Notes: generated by a model from the sequence alone, not told the origin. Counted from the stretch's first letter, positions 18,669 to 28,737 are shown. The stretch is DNA of 64,000 nucleotides from Lactiplantibacillus paraplantarum (GCF_003641145.1 NZ_CP032744.1:248001-312000); one strand, 5' to 3'. Numbers and translations are program-made.

Positions 18669-18876
18669 GTTAGTGATTAGATGAAGCTGGTAGCTAAAAT
18701 AATAGGCCTTCGATGGAAGCTTTGAAAAGAAGTTAATGCTTGGCGTGCTATTTAGCGTCAAGCATAGCACATGCTAGGCAACTTGATTATGTGGATGGTG
18801 TGAATAAGCTTTAAAATGCGGCATAGCGAATTAAAAAGAACTAAACAGTCGTCGAGCACTGTTTAGTTCCTAATTA

Positions 18877-19188
18877 TTAGTGGGTATGGAACTGTGGGTG
18901 TAGCATCCGTGGATGGCCGTGGTCAGTTCCCTTATACTGCAATAACCAGTAGGCGTTTTGCGGTAAAGCGCTACGGGCAATGATGTGTGCAACAGTGTAG
19001 CGAATGGTGTCAGCATTAGCGTTGGTCCACAGGCGCCAAGTCGGTAATTTGGCAGCGTGCACGCGTTCCCAATCACCCAGCACCTGTTCGCTGGCCGTTA
19101 AGGCATTGAGCAATTCGGGTCGTTCGGTACCAGTTAGTTCAATATAGTAGCAGTAGGCCTGCGAATGCAGGGAGGCGGACTGACTCAT
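18877..19188 (-). CDS. Hypothetical protein, 103 residues
   Basis: ATG 19188 is preferred over an earlier start at 19236 because AAAGGAG lies at normal spacing before it. Soluble, Trp- and Tyr-containing protein (AYCYYIELTGTERPELL, AYWLLQYKGTDHG) ending in a His-rich tail (HPRMLHPQFHTH) that could bind metal. No family recognised. It is transcribed alone and reads toward the PTS terminator. The 278 nt between them hold nothing I can support. Confidence 0.6.
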   Translation of the reverse strand: MSQSASLHSQAYCYYIELTGTERPELLNALTASEQVLGDWERVHAAKLPTWRLWTNANADTIRYTVAHIIARSALPQNAYWLLQYKGTDHGHPRMLHPQFHTH

Positions 19189-19413
19189 GGCGGGATGCTC
19201 CTTTAAGATGGATTTGTAAGTTACCGTTGAAATCAATAACCCTATTTACCACAATGGTACAACCGTTTGACTATTTTGACTAGCTTTTTCACTTACTGTT
19301 ATTAAAATGTAATATTTAAACTTTCAGTTAAAAATAATCAAGTGTCAACCCTTGACCTGGAACGGGTTTCAGCGCTTATATTTAATGATGAAAATGTCAA
19401 GGGGAGGGTTACG

Positions 19414-19671
19414 ATGATGGAGACGGGGATTTTAAAGCAAATTGACTTAACAACGACAACCGAACGGTATTTTTTTGTACAGGCGCAGCGACTCGCAGGT
19501 TATATCTGGATCCGTTCAATTCAAAATTTTAAACCATTGGAATTAACGTTTCGAATTAGTGACTTACGGGTAACCCAGCACCAAGCAGTCGCTGATCGTG
19601 GTGATATTAAGTATGAATTTAATGATGATACGAATGGATTAGTGAGCCAGCTGGCGGTTTGGGTGCACTAA
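19414..19671 (+). CDS. Hypothetical protein, 85 residues
   Basis: ATG 19414 (or 19417) follows GGGGAGGG (19401-19408). A longer version from GTG 19342 lacks a ribosome-binding site. The soluble protein contains RYFFVQAQRLAGYIWIRSI and FRISDLRVTQHQAV; no family recognised. It ends before a 50-bp perfect palindrome that probably terminates it together with the convergent LCP gene. Confidence 0.55.
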   Translation: MMETGILKQIDLTTTTERYFFVQAQRLAGYIWIRSIQNFKPLELTFRISDLRVTQHQAVADRGDIKYEFNDDTNGLVSQLAVWVH

Positions 19672-19750
19672 AAACGTAACTGTCTGAAAATATTGAGTCG
19701 AATCAGTGCCTATTAATTCATGACTAAGTAAAGCAATAACTAACGTAGCC

Positions 19751-19800
19751 AAAACGGGTCCTAACTTGAAAATGATCATTTTCAAGTTAGGACCCGTTTT
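19751..19800. terminator. 50-bp perfect palindrome, bidirectional terminator
   Basis: Two perfectly complementary 25-bp arms (19751-19775 and 19776-19800) meet without a spacer. The outer ends are AAAACGGG and CCCGTTTT, so either strand ends in a T run. It sits between convergent genes and ends 16 bp from the 3' end of the LCP gene. Confidence 0.85.
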
Positions 19801-19816
19801 AATGATGGCTTTAATG

Positions 19817-20848
19817 TTACTTGGTGTTATCGGTATAAGTGATCTTGTCTAAGCCTTGTGTATCGTAGTTAAGATTCGTTTTACCATCGTAACTAGTATT
19901 TTTAGCATTCAACTTAGTCTCCATATTGCTGAGCGTTTCCGTACTTAGTCCTAACTGAGTGCGTAAGTGGTCAGAAGTTTGTTGTAAGGTCTTAGTGCTA
20001 AGAATCTGATAGGAACTAGTATTGATCCAAGCCGGTAAGCCGACGACTTGTGTTGAGTGGATATGTTTCATGTTGGCATGGTCATGGGTCGCTAGGCCGA
20101 CGAGGTCGTCAAAACTTAAATCGGTCTGTAAGTTACCCTTTAGTGAAGATAATAATTGATTATAGCGACTATACGTTTTAGTATCAGCAAGTTTGGTCAA
20201 TACGGCACGCATGACTTGTTGTTGACGCAATTGGCGTCCATAGTCGCCTCGTGGATCTTGATAACGCATCCGAGTATAGGCGAGCGCCTGAGTCCCGTTT
20301 AAGTGATGGCGACCCTTAGTTACCGTAACGTGGTCAAATGAGACGTTCATGGGACTAGTAATTGTAACGCCACCGACAGCATTGACAATCTGTTTGAGCC
20401 CACCCATATTGATTGTCGCGTAATAATTGATTGGGACGTTGAAAAGTTTGCTGACACTTGCTTTGGCCATCTTAGAACCACCAATATTGTAAGCGGCATT
20501 GAGTTTTTGAACATTGGTATCTTGGTCACCAGCCATTTCAGCGAGTGTGTCGCGCGGAATGCTGGTAATCACCGTTTTTTTAGTTTGGGGATTAATCGTC
20601 ACAACCATAATGGTGTCAGAATTCCCTTTATCAATACGACCGTCCGCCCCGGTATCGACACCTAGTAATAAGATGCTGAGTGGCTTGGTTGTGTCAATCT
20701 TGGCACTACTATTGCCAGTGTAAATGGTTGACTGGTAACGGGCCTGTGCTTGACGAATAATTAAACCAATCGCAATCACTGCAATCACAATAATGATACT
20801 GACCGCAATAAGCACTGGCCGTAATTTTGAAGATGCTGAATGTCGCAT
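19817..20848 (-). CDS. LytR-CpsA-Psr (LCP) family wall-polymer ligase
   Basis: Protein of 343 residues from ATG 20848 (GGGAGG upstream). A short cytoplasmic N-terminus and one transmembrane helix (VLIAVSIIIVIAVIAIGLII) place the LCP domain outside. Signatures: ILLLGVDTG, GNSDTIMVVTINP, TSIPRDTL with the conserved Arg-Asp, and YTRMRYQDPRGDYGRQLRQQQV near the end of the domain. The family transfers teichoic acid or capsule from undecaprenyl-phosphate to peptidoglycan. This is consistent with the teichoic-acid genes at the start of the window, although they are 15 kb away. Monocistronic between a terminator and the oxidase promoter region. Confidence 0.92.
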   Translation of the reverse strand: MRHSASSKLRPVLIAVSIIIVIAVIAIGLIIRQAQARYQSTIYTGNSSAKIDTTKPLSILLLGVDTGADGRIDKGNSDTIMVVTINPQTKKTVITSIPRDTLAEMAGDQDTNVQKLNAAYNIGGSKMAKASVSKLFNVPINYYATINMGGLKQIVNAVGGVTITSPMNVSFDHVTVTKGRHHLNGTQALAYTRMRYQDPRGDYGRQLRQQQVMRAVLTKLADTKTYSRYNQLLSSLKGNLQTDLSFDDLVGLATHDHANMKHIHSTQVVGLPAWINTSSYQILSTKTLQQTSDHLRTQLGLSTETLSNMETKLNAKNTSYDGKTNLNYDTQGLDKITYTDNTK

Positions 20849-21124
20849 ATTCAAATCCTCCCTTAGTTGAAGTCGTTGTGGCGTTCCCCGTGTTAGCGAC
20901 TTCTTGTAATCTTGAAAACACTGTTTCTAGCATACCCGGTTAGTACGATCCCGGAAAATACTTATTTTGAGTGTACTTAATTTAAAAAATAGATACCAGT
21001 CACTCGAATTGGATTGGAAACTTAGCAAATCAGATTAAAAGCTTGCGGACAGGATTACGGCAGAAACGTGGTTGTTGGCTTATACTGACATTGAACTTAA
21101 ATATTCAAAGTGAGGTCTTATAAT

Positions 21125-22519
21125 TTGACAGTCTTTCGTGCGTTTTCTAACCAAGAAGTTTTAGATTATTTAGCGGCCCAAGTCACTGACGGGCGCGTTT
21201 TAACTGACGAAACAACGCTTAACAAGTATTCCTTTAGTCCCCGCTTAACAGATGATGATAGTGGCCTGGCCTTAGCATATATCGAAGCCCAGTCGGCTAA
21301 AGATATTCAGGGGACGCTTAAAACGGCCCGTAAATACCATTTAGCGGTGATCCCACAAGATCAAACGACTAGTACAGTCATTGGTGCCGATGGATTAAAA
21401 GATAGCCTGATTCTATCGACAGCTAAGATGAATCACATCCTTGAAATTAGTAAGGCCGACTCGGTAGCCGTTGTTGAGCCTGGTGTTATCAATGGTGATT
21501 TGGATCAGGCCGCTCGCAAGCAAGGGATGTTCTACGCACCAGATCCTGGTTCTAAACCAATCTCTGGGATTGGTGGTAACGTGGCGACCAATGCTGGTGG
21601 TATGAGCACGGTCAAGTATGGGGCTACAAAGGACAACGTATTAGGTGTGAAGGTTATCTTAGCAGATGGCCGTGAAGTGAAGTTAGGTGGCCGAACATTG
21701 AAGCAGGCCTTTGGTTATGATTTAACACAATTGATGGTAGGCTCGGAAGGGACACTTGGGATCATTACTGAAGTGACCGTTAAATTATTACCAATTCCAC
21801 TAGGAACACCAGTAATGGGGGTTGCTTTCTTTGATAATATGACGGCATTGGCGAAGGCTGTTACGGCGATTCGTATCTCAGGTGTTTATCCGACGATGCT
21901 AGAAGCTCTTGATGGCAATACGGTCGCAGCCCTTGATCGTTATGAGAAGACGCACTACGCCAAGGATAGTGCGGCCATGTTGATTTTTAAATTGGATAAT
22001 GGTGGTCAAGCTAGCATGGCCGTCGTCGAAAAGTTGTTGACGGAGCAACGGGCTAGCAATGTGACAATCACAACTAAGCCTGAAGAACAGGCTGAACTTG
22101 AGCAGTTACGGCGGGACATGTTACCCGCGGTCTTTGCTGGGCAGAACCATATTATGGAAGACATGGCAGTGCCGCTATCACAATTGGCACCTTTAATGGA
22201 CTATATTCAAGATCTGTCGCAGCGATTGGATGTTGAAATTTATACGGCTGGTCACGCTGGTGATGGTAATGTTCACCCGACCTTGGTCTGGCCAACGACA
22301 GAAACCAAAGTCCCTGAGAAAGTGGTTATCGCATTGCAAGAGATGTTCAAGAAAACCTTGGCGCTGGGTGGCACGATTTCGGGGGAACACGCGGTTGGTA
22401 TGTTGAAAAATCAATGGAACAATGCTGAATTAGGTGAAGATGTCGATATGTTACAACATCAAATTAAGGCGCTCTTTGATCCGATGAATATTTTAAATCC
22501 AAAACGAAAAATTAACTAA
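21125..22519 (+). CDS. FAD-linked oxidase, GlcD/D-lactate dehydrogenase type
   Basis: Protein of 464 residues. TTG 21125 has GTGAGG at suitable spacing, while the upstream GTG 21110 overlaps that site. N-terminal PCMH-type FAD-binding domain: VIPQDQTTSTVIGADG, VEPGVINGDLDQAA, PDPGSKPISGIGGNVATNAGG and LMVGSEGTLGIITE. C-terminal FAD-oxidase domain with GHAGDGNVHP and GTISGEHAVGMLK, the usual flavin and substrate residues. It should oxidise a 2-hydroxy acid such as D-lactate or glycolate; the acceptor is not evident. A stand-alone gene without the iron-sulfur subunit (GlcF) found in three-part glycolate oxidases. Confidence 0.9.
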   Translation: MTVFRAFSNQEVLDYLAAQVTDGRVLTDETTLNKYSFSPRLTDDDSGLALAYIEAQSAKDIQGTLKTARKYHLAVIPQDQTTSTVIGADGLKDSLILSTAKMNHILEISKADSVAVVEPGVINGDLDQAARKQGMFYAPDPGSKPISGIGGNVATNAGGMSTVKYGATKDNVLGVKVILADGREVKLGGRTLKQAFGYDLTQLMVGSEGTLGIITEVTVKLLPIPLGTPVMGVAFFDNMTALAKAVTAIRISGVYPTMLEALDGNTVAALDRYEKTHYAKDSAAMLIFKLDNGGQASMAVVEKLLTEQRASNVTITTKPEEQAELEQLRRDMLPAVFAGQNHIMEDMAVPLSQLAPLMDYIQDLSQRLDVEIYTAGHAGDGNVHPTLVWPTTETKVPEKVVIALQEMFKKTLALGGTISGEHAVGMLKNQWNNAELGEDVDMLQHQIKALFDPMNILNPKRKIN

Positions 22520-22686
22520 TGACATCGTTAACAAAGCGGTTAAGTTTTAGTAGCAGTTGCTGGGCAGACATTGCATAACTTAGCGTAATTGCCTTATTAT
22601 TAAGGTAGTATCATAAAATGAGTTGTTGGTTAATGAGTCACTAAGATGCAGGCAGTGTGGGTTAACCGATATGAAGGAGGACCCCA

Positions 22687-22974
22687 GTGATACCTAAAAG
22701 TGCACGAATCCGGCTTGAATTTGACGCTGAAGTGTTGCGCAATGAGATTTTTGATGTGCACGACTTTGGCAGCTTTCAAAATTTTTGGCATCGATTTGAA
22801 AATTTCTTGGCGGATCGGATGGTCGTTGGTCATTTGAATGTTTTAGAAGGTCGCGGCTTAATTCCTAGTGATTTTGCGGATGATGATGGTCAATTAGCTT
22901 ATCAAGTCGGTGAGACTAATTACCGGATTGCTTATGATCAGATTGCACGTGAGTGGACAGTTACCATCCGTTAA
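22687..22974 (+). CDS. Hypothetical protein, 95 residues
   Basis: GTG 22687 follows AAGGAGG with 8-nt spacing. Small acidic soluble protein with an aromatic segment FGSFQNFWHRFENFLADR; no family recognised. It ends 45 nt before the small alarmone synthetase gene and could be co-transcribed with it. Nothing in the sequence indicates a role. Confidence 0.6.
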   Translation: MIPKSARIRLEFDAEVLRNEIFDVHDFGSFQNFWHRFENFLADRMVVGHLNVLEGRGLIPSDFADDDGQLAYQVGETNYRIAYDQIAREWTVTIR

Positions 22975-23019
22975 GATAGATTTAAGAGAGAATAGAGTCT
23001 TATATTGGAGCGATATTGA

Positions 23020-23712
23020 TTGAGCACAACAAATTCCCAACCAGGTGCAGATAATGACCAGCTTTTACCAGCACCACCGGAACTTTTGCAAGCCGTTGAT
23101 CAGCTGAAGGCTTATTCATTGCGCTATGAAGTGGCAATGAAGCTGGTCTTGGATAAATTGGATTATATTAGTCGTGAATACGAATTGCGCTACGGCTATG
23201 CCCTAATTGACAGTAAGCAATCACGAATTAAGTCACCCGAGAGTATTGTCGGCAAGATGCAACGTAAACATTTACCACTAACGTTGAATGCCGTTTTTAA
23301 TAATTTACATGATATTGCGGGTATTCGGTTAATTGTCCGCTTTTTAAGTGATGTGAAGACGGTTGAAGATTTATTGGCAACGCAGGCAGACATCAAGGTG
23401 CTACGGGTGAAGGACTATATCCATCATCCGAAAATGAATGGGTATCAAAGCTTACATTTAATTCTTGGTGTGCCAGTCTACACTGTTGATGGGCCCAATA
23501 TTATTGAAGTTGAATTACAAATTCGGACCATTGCGATGAACTTTTGGGCATCGTTGGAACATGAACTAAATTATAAGAAGAATGTTCCGCATCAAGACGC
23601 GTTAAGATTATCATTGACCAAGAAAGCCCAGCTGATTACTGAGTTAGATCAGGAAATGGATGATATCAAACGACGGATGTATGAACCCAAAACACCACCT
23701 AAAGAAGTATAA
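23020..23712 (+). CDS. Small alarmone synthetase, (p)ppGpp synthase (RelP/RelQ type)
   Basis: The 230-residue protein consists of a RelA/SpoT synthetase domain only. RIKSPESIVGKMQRK is the ATP-binding region, HDIAGIRLIVRF carries the metal-binding Asp, and YIHHPKMNGYQSLHLIL with VELQIRTIAMNFWASLEHE completes the GDP/GTP site. No HD hydrolase or regulatory domains, as expected for a ~25-kDa synthetase. It makes ppGpp from ATP and GDP/GTP in the stringent response. Start TTG 23020 has TTGGAG upstream. RelQ genes usually adjoin an NAD kinase gene; none is here, so a RelP-type assignment is possible but unproven. A strong terminator follows. Confidence 0.92.
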   Translation: MSTTNSQPGADNDQLLPAPPELLQAVDQLKAYSLRYEVAMKLVLDKLDYISREYELRYGYALIDSKQSRIKSPESIVGKMQRKHLPLTLNAVFNNLHDIAGIRLIVRFLSDVKTVEDLLATQADIKVLRVKDYIHHPKMNGYQSLHLILGVPVYTVDGPNIIEVELQIRTIAMNFWASLEHELNYKKNVPHQDALRLSLTKKAQLITELDQEMDDIKRRMYEPKTPPKEV

Positions 23713-23715
23713 ATG

Positions 23716-23764
23716 ATCCCAGACCACCTTAGTTGTAAGCAACTAAGGTGGTCTGGGATTTTTT
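23716..23764 (+). terminator. Terminator after the alarmone synthetase gene
   Basis: ATCCCAGACCACCTTAGTTG and its exact reverse complement flank a 4-nt loop (TAAG) and run into six T. The stem is perfect over 20 bp. The following 266 nt to 24030 hold no supported feature. Confidence 0.9.
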
Positions 23765-24030
23765 AGTGTGGCTTGATGTAGGTCAAGTTCCAAGCGTCGT
23801 GCAATTAGTATCCTAATATTGAGCAGGCACGTTGTGCGAGTTAACCATGATTTATGATCAATTAGCTAACACAAGCTGGCGCATCAAGTTTGAAGTTGGA
23901 TTACTTTCGCTATTGTAGGTACCATGTTACTTTTAATACGCGAGATAATTTTTAATGGTTTAAAGCATAACTAATTTAATAGCGACGATTGGTTCGGCTA
24001 GTTAACAATTAAAACATGACACGTTCTCAG

Positions 24031-24603
24031 CTAGTGATCAGCCAGCTCCTTGACTGGCTTGCCGCGATACCACCAGTCATTGATGAAGCGTGCCAATTCC
24101 TCTGGTGATTCGTGGAGTCCAGTCTTCAACCAATAACGCACGACGCCCACGATACCGTTAAGGTAATATTCAAACATGTATTCTTTTTCGCGATTACCGA
24201 TACCATCGACTGGGGCTTGATTATGCGCTAATATCTCGCGTTTAGTCGTTGCGATAAAGCTCATTAAGAAGTCTTGATCGGTTGTCAGAATGAAAGAAGT
24301 TACGGCATGCCGTTTTTTTACGACTTCGAAGATGCCGGTTAGGATAGCTTGCAAAGAGTCGGGATTGAGATGCTTGTCGATGACCGCCAGTAATTCCTCG
24401 GTGGCGTCTTGTTCCATCTTTTCCATGCAATCCTTAACGTCTTCGTAGTGGGCGTAAAAGGTGCCCCGATTAATGTCGGCGGCTTTACAAACAGCAGTCA
24501 CGGTAATTTCGTCCAGTGACTGGCGTTGAAGTAAATTGATTAAACTGTCTTGAATGAGACGTTCGGTCATTTGCGAACGACGGTTGTTTTTTGTACCTAC
24601 CAC
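24031..24603 (-). CDS. TetR-family regulator, divergent to the MMPL gene
   Basis: The 190-residue protein has an N-terminal helix-turn-helix: LINLLQRQSLDEITVTAVCKAADINRGTFYAHYEDVKDCME. The C-terminal half ends in YYLNGIVGVVRYWLKTGLHESPEELARFI, as in the YezE-like TetR subgroup. Start GTG 24603 has GAGGTGA before it. It is divergent from the large MMPL gene with 180 nt between, an arrangement typical for a local repressor; the shared region includes paired CATTTAA / TTAAATG elements (24696-24702, 24733-24739). Confidence 0.88.
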   Translation of the reverse strand: MVGTKNNRRSQMTERLIQDSLINLLQRQSLDEITVTAVCKAADINRGTFYAHYEDVKDCMEKMEQDATEELLAVIDKHLNPDSLQAILTGIFEVVKKRHAVTSFILTTDQDFLMSFIATTKREILAHNQAPVDGIGNREKEYMFEYYLNGIVGVVRYWLKTGLHESPEELARFINDWWYRGKPVKELADH

Positions 24604-24783
24604 TGAAGTTCACCTCATTATTTGAACAATATAGTATAGTTTGTTTATTTAATGACGCTTTTATGAAAATTGTTGGTTGAAATTATAACTGTTTTCATTT
24701 AACATGTTGTTATTATTTAAACACATTGTTGATTAAATGTCACGATGTCGTTTTAAGAATCTGAATTAGGGAAGGGATATAAC

Positions 24784-27700
24784 GTGAAAGGGAGCCGTAG
24801 ACGTTTTACAATCCAAGCGATTGTTTGGCTGGTTGTGATGGTAGCGGCCATCATCTTCCTGCCAAATATCAGCAGTCTGGTACGTGATAAGGGCCAGACC
24901 AAATTACCAAGTAGTGCGAAGAGTCAAGTTGCACAAGTTATCCAAAATCATTGGGGGCGTAATCAGAATAATACGCGTCAAGTGGTAGTGGTCTTCAACA
25001 ATGGTGATTCGAAATTAACCAGTGATCAGAAGCAAGCAATCGATGGGACGATTCAGCGCTTCAAAGATCAAAAGTCCAAGTATCATGTGAAATCAATGAC
25101 GGCCGCTAGCGACAATGCTGCTGCCAAGAAACAATTGATTTCAAAGGATAAATCAACTGAATTATTACAATTAATGGTTGGTAAGAATCAGACCGTTGCG
25201 AACATGACGAAAAATATCACCGCCGGAGCTAAAACGACTGGTGTTAAGACGTACGTGACGGGGAGTGATATCTTAAATGATGATTTCACTCAAGAAACGG
25301 AAGCTGGCATTCAGAAGACGGAAATTATTACCGTGATTTTCATCTTCATTGTGCTAACGTTAGTTTTCCGGTCACCAATTGCACCATTAGTGTCGTTGTT
25401 GTCAGTTGGGGTGTCATTTATCATTTCGCTAAGCGTTGTGATGAACCTTGTTGATAAATTTAACTTTCCATTATCGAACTTTACCCAGGTCTTCATGGTC
25501 GTGGTCCTGTTCGGGATTGGGACCGACTACAACATCTTACTGTTCGATCAATTCAAAGAAGAACTCAGTCATGGCGATAGTCCGGTCGCCGCGACTGGTC
25601 GCGCGTTAAAGATTGCCGGACGAACGATCCTATACAGTGGATCGTCACTATTGATTGGGTTTAGTGCCCTGGGGCTAGCGAACTTCTCAATTTACAAGTC
25701 AGCGGTTGGGGTTGCCATTGCGGTTGCAATCTTACTGGTCGTCTTGTTAACGTTAAACCCATTCTTCATGGCTATTTTAGGACCACGGTTGTTCTGGCCA
25801 ACGAAGAAATTTGCGGGTGGTAGTACGAGTAAGATGTGGCACGGCATTGCGGCTTCATCTGTTCGTTACCCAATCATTGCCTTAGTCGTTGTCTTAGGAG
25901 TTTCGTTGCCATTTATTTTAACGTATAACAATGAGTTGAACTATGATACGTTGGCTGAATTAAACGACACGATTCCAGCAAAGAAGGGCTTCCAAGTTGT
26001 TCAGGATCACTTCTCCAAAGGGACGGCGGAACCGTCAACCTTGTATATTAAGACAGACCATGCCTTAAATAATGAAAAAGATTTAAAAGTCATCGACAGC
26101 TTAACGAAACAGTTACAAAAAGTTAAGGGTGTCAAAACGGTGGCGTCCGTCACCCAACCAGGTGGCTCACAAATCGACCAATTATATGTTAGTGATCAAT
26201 TAGGTACTGTCACTAGTGGGATGAAGTCTGCTAGCAAGGGGCTAACTAAGATCGGTAGCGGGTTAGATAGTGCCAATAGTAAATTGAAGAGTGCCGATAT
26301 GGATGGTAGCGCGAAGTCGGCTAAGAAGTTAGCGGATGGAGCGGATGAAGTATCATCAGGACTCAATACTTTAAATGGTAAGACTGGGACCCTTTCAAGT
26401 GGGGCTAGTCAGTTAGCAAGTGGTTCGAGCTCGTTAGCGAGTGGATTAGTTACTTATACTAATGGTGTTTACACGGTCAATAATGGTTTAAACCAGTTGA
26501 ATAGTAAGACTGGGACGTTGGCTAGTGGAGTTAATCAGTTGACTACAGGTGCTAATAGTCTGTTTAGTGGGACGAATACTTTGAGTTCTGGATTAGATAC
26601 CTTGAATGGGTACAAAACCAAAATCTCTAGTGGAACTGGAACTTTAACTTCTGGAGTTTCACAATTGCAAACTGGTGCAACTGCACTAACAGCGGGTCTT
26701 CAAAAAATGCAGACCAGTGTTAACTCTAGTGTCTCAGATGCGACAAGTACTGCTAATACACAAAAATTAAATGATTTACAAAAAGGTCTAGAGCAATTAA
26801 ATGAGGCAATGAAACCGTTGCTGTCTACGAGCTCGACTTCGCTACCAGATATTAGTGGAATGACAACAACTGCTTCGACTCTGGCGGACAACAGTAAGGC
26901 TGTTCAAAACGATACAGCTAATTTACAAGAGGCGCTAACTGCTTTGGAAAAAGTGGCCTCAAGTTCTGGAGATGTTAGTTTAAGTGACGATGATATTCAG
27001 ACGGTGGTAAATGCTGTTAATAAGAACGGTGGAACTGCATTAACTACTCAACAGACTGCTGCATTAACTGCTGCGTTAACTGCCGTCGGAAAACAAATTA
27101 CTCAAAAAGTTAATAGCGCAAGTTCCTCAATGTCATCAAGCATTACCTCAACTCAGACCAGCGCACAGAAGTTGCAAACAGACTTAGCAGCAATGGGTAA
27201 GACAGGTGAAACCTTAACCAAGGAGTTGGATACACTCTCGACATTGAGTAGTGAATTGAAGCAACTATCTAACTTGCAACAATTAGCTAAAAAATCAACG
27301 GAGGCCAATAATGGTTCTTTGGAAGTTATCTCAAAGCTGCAATCTGCGATTAGTGGGATGCAACAGATTCAATCTGGCTTAAACGGTACCAATGGATTGG
27401 TAGATGGATCTCAACAAATTACTACTGGCTTGAACCAGCTTCAAAGTGGGGCAAGTTCCTTAGCATCACAATTAAATACGTATACCAATGGCGTCTCAAC
27501 AGCTGCGACTGGTGCAACCAAAGTCAATAGCGGTGCATCACAAGTGTCAACTGGTTTGACAAGCTTACAAGGGCAAATTCCAACGTTAACGAGTGCCATC
27601 AGTGCACTTGATTCTGGGACTAACCAATTAGCTGCCAACTCTTCAACGTTAAACAGTGGTGCTTCACAATTGGCTAGTGGGACTGCAAACTTAAATTCAC

Positions 27701-28737
27701 AAGTACCTACCTTGGTAAGTGGTGTAAGTAAGCTTAACAGTGGTGCCTCGCAAGTGGCCTCTGGTAACGAACAGATGTACACCAGTATTCAAAGTTTAGT
27801 TGGTCAGATGAAGACGCTCCAAGATGGGTTGAAGACCGCCAGTGACGGGACAACAACGATCAACAAGGGTGTTGGATCAGCTAATAGTTACTTGACTGGT
27901 TTGAAGGACTCAGCGGCTGCTAAGACTTACTACGTACCAAAGAGTACTTTAAAGGGTAAGACTTACAAGTCTGCTTTGAAGGCTTACATGTCTGGCAATA
28001 ACCATGCAACGAAGTTAACGATCGTCTTGAATGAAAATCCAAGTTCGAAGTCAGCGATGGATAAAGTAACGGCAATTCAAAAGCAAGCAACGAACAGCTT
28101 GAAGGGAACCGCGTTAGATGGTGCCACCATTGCGATTGGTGGTCAAACGTCTGAAACGAATGATACCCAAGCAATTGCTTCGAGTGACTTTATTCGGACT
28201 GCTGCGATTATGTTAGTCGGAATCTTGATTGCCTTAATGGTTATTACGCGTTCGGTCTTACAACCGTTCTACATCTTAGGGACGTTGTTATTGGCTTACA
28301 TTATGTCCTTGAGTATTACCCGTATCTTGAGCAACTGGTTCTTGGGTCAAAGCATGTTAACTTGGAACACACCGTTCTTCGGGTTCATCATGTTGATTGC
28401 CTTAGGGGTCGATTACAGTATCTTCTTGATGATGAAGTATCGTGAATTTGATAATTCGGCTGCCACACCAAGTACTCGAATTGTCAGAGCTTCCGCCGTC
28501 ATTGGGGCCGTGGTCTTATCCGCTGCCTTGATCTTGAGTGGGACGTTCGCCGCCTTGATGCCATCCGGTGTCTTGACGTTGATCCAAGTGGCAATGGTTG
28601 TGATTATCGGCTTGATTATCCTGGTATTCGCCATTCCAACGATTATTCCAAGTTTGATTCGCTTAACTTATCCGTTGACGGATCGGATGGAAGACGAAAC
28701 AACTGCTGACAAGCAGACGAAACGAAATCGCCAATAA
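24784..28737 (+). CDS. Giant MMPL/RND-family membrane protein with Ser/Gly-rich helical insert
   Basis: The 1,317-residue protein contains two MMPL halves. The first has a transmembrane helix at about 10-27, an external domain, and five helices at about 175-335 with LFGIGTDYNILLFDQFKEE. The last five helices span about 1,125-1,295 with LIALGVDYSIFLMMKYREF. The GxGxDYxxxLxxxxxE signatures mark the proton-relay helices. Between about residues 475 and 1,060 lies a very long extracytoplasmic insert of repeating SG-L-x-x-G units, as in YhgE/Pip proteins, likely a coiled coil spanning the wall. It may export lipids, peptides or toxic compounds. GTG start with GAAGGGAT. A divergent TetR gene is the likely regulator. 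Confidence 0.88.
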   Translation: MKGSRRRFTIQAIVWLVVMVAAIIFLPNISSLVRDKGQTKLPSSAKSQVAQVIQNHWGRNQNNTRQVVVVFNNGDSKLTSDQKQAIDGTIQRFKDQKSKYHVKSMTAASDNAAAKKQLISKDKSTELLQLMVGKNQTVANMTKNITAGAKTTGVKTYVTGSDILNDDFTQETEAGIQKTEIITVIFIFIVLTLVFRSPIAPLVSLLSVGVSFIISLSVVMNLVDKFNFPLSNFTQVFMVVVLFGIGTDYNILLFDQFKEELSHGDSPVAATGRALKIAGRTILYSGSSLLIGFSALGLANFSIYKSAVGVAIAVAILLVVLLTLNPFFMAILGPRLFWPTKKFAGGSTSKMWHGIAASSVRYPIIALVVVLGVSLPFILTYNNELNYDTLAELNDTIPAKKGFQVVQDHFSKGTAEPSTLYIKTDHALNNEKDLKVIDSLTKQLQKVKGVKTVASVTQPGGSQIDQLYVSDQLGTVTSGMKSASKGLTKIGSGLDSANSKLKSADMDGSAKSAKKLADGADEVSSGLNTLNGKTGTLSSGASQLASGSSSLASGLVTYTNGVYTVNNGLNQLNSKTGTLASGVNQLTTGANSLFSGTNTLSSGLDTLNGYKTKISSGTGTLTSGVSQLQTGATALTAGLQKMQTSVNSSVSDATSTANTQKLNDLQKGLEQLNEAMKPLLSTSSTSLPDISGMTTTASTLADNSKAVQNDTANLQEALTALEKVASSSGDVSLSDDDIQTVVNAVNKNGGTALTTQQTAALTAALTAVGKQITQKVNSASSSMSSSITSTQTSAQKLQTDLAAMGKTGETLTKELDTLSTLSSELKQLSNLQQLAKKSTEANNGSLEVISKLQSAISGMQQIQSGLNGTNGLVDGSQQITTGLNQLQSGASSLASQLNTYTNGVSTAATGATKVNSGASQVSTGLTSLQGQIPTLTSAISALDSGTNQLAANSSTLNSGASQLASGTANLNSQVPTLVSGVSKLNSGASQVASGNEQMYTSIQSLVGQMKTLQDGLKTASDGTTTINKGVGSANSYLTGLKDSAAAKTYYVPKSTLKGKTYKSALKAYMSGNNHATKLTIVLNENPSSKSAMDKVTAIQKQATNSLKGTALDGATIAIGGQTSETNDTQAIASSDFIRTAAIMLVGILIALMVITRSVLQPFYILGTLLLAYIMSLSITRILSNWFLGQSMLTWNTPFFGFIMLIALGVDYSIFLMMKYREFDNSAATPSTRIVRASAVIGAVVLSAALILSGTFAALMPSGVLTLIQVAMVVIIGLIILVFAIPTIIPSLIRLTYPLTDRMEDETTADKQTKRNRQ

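Noticed and set aside
27441..27782. Reverse-strand frame within the MMPL repeat region
   Set aside because: Produced by low-complexity repeats on the coding strand; no ribosome-binding site or recognisable protein.
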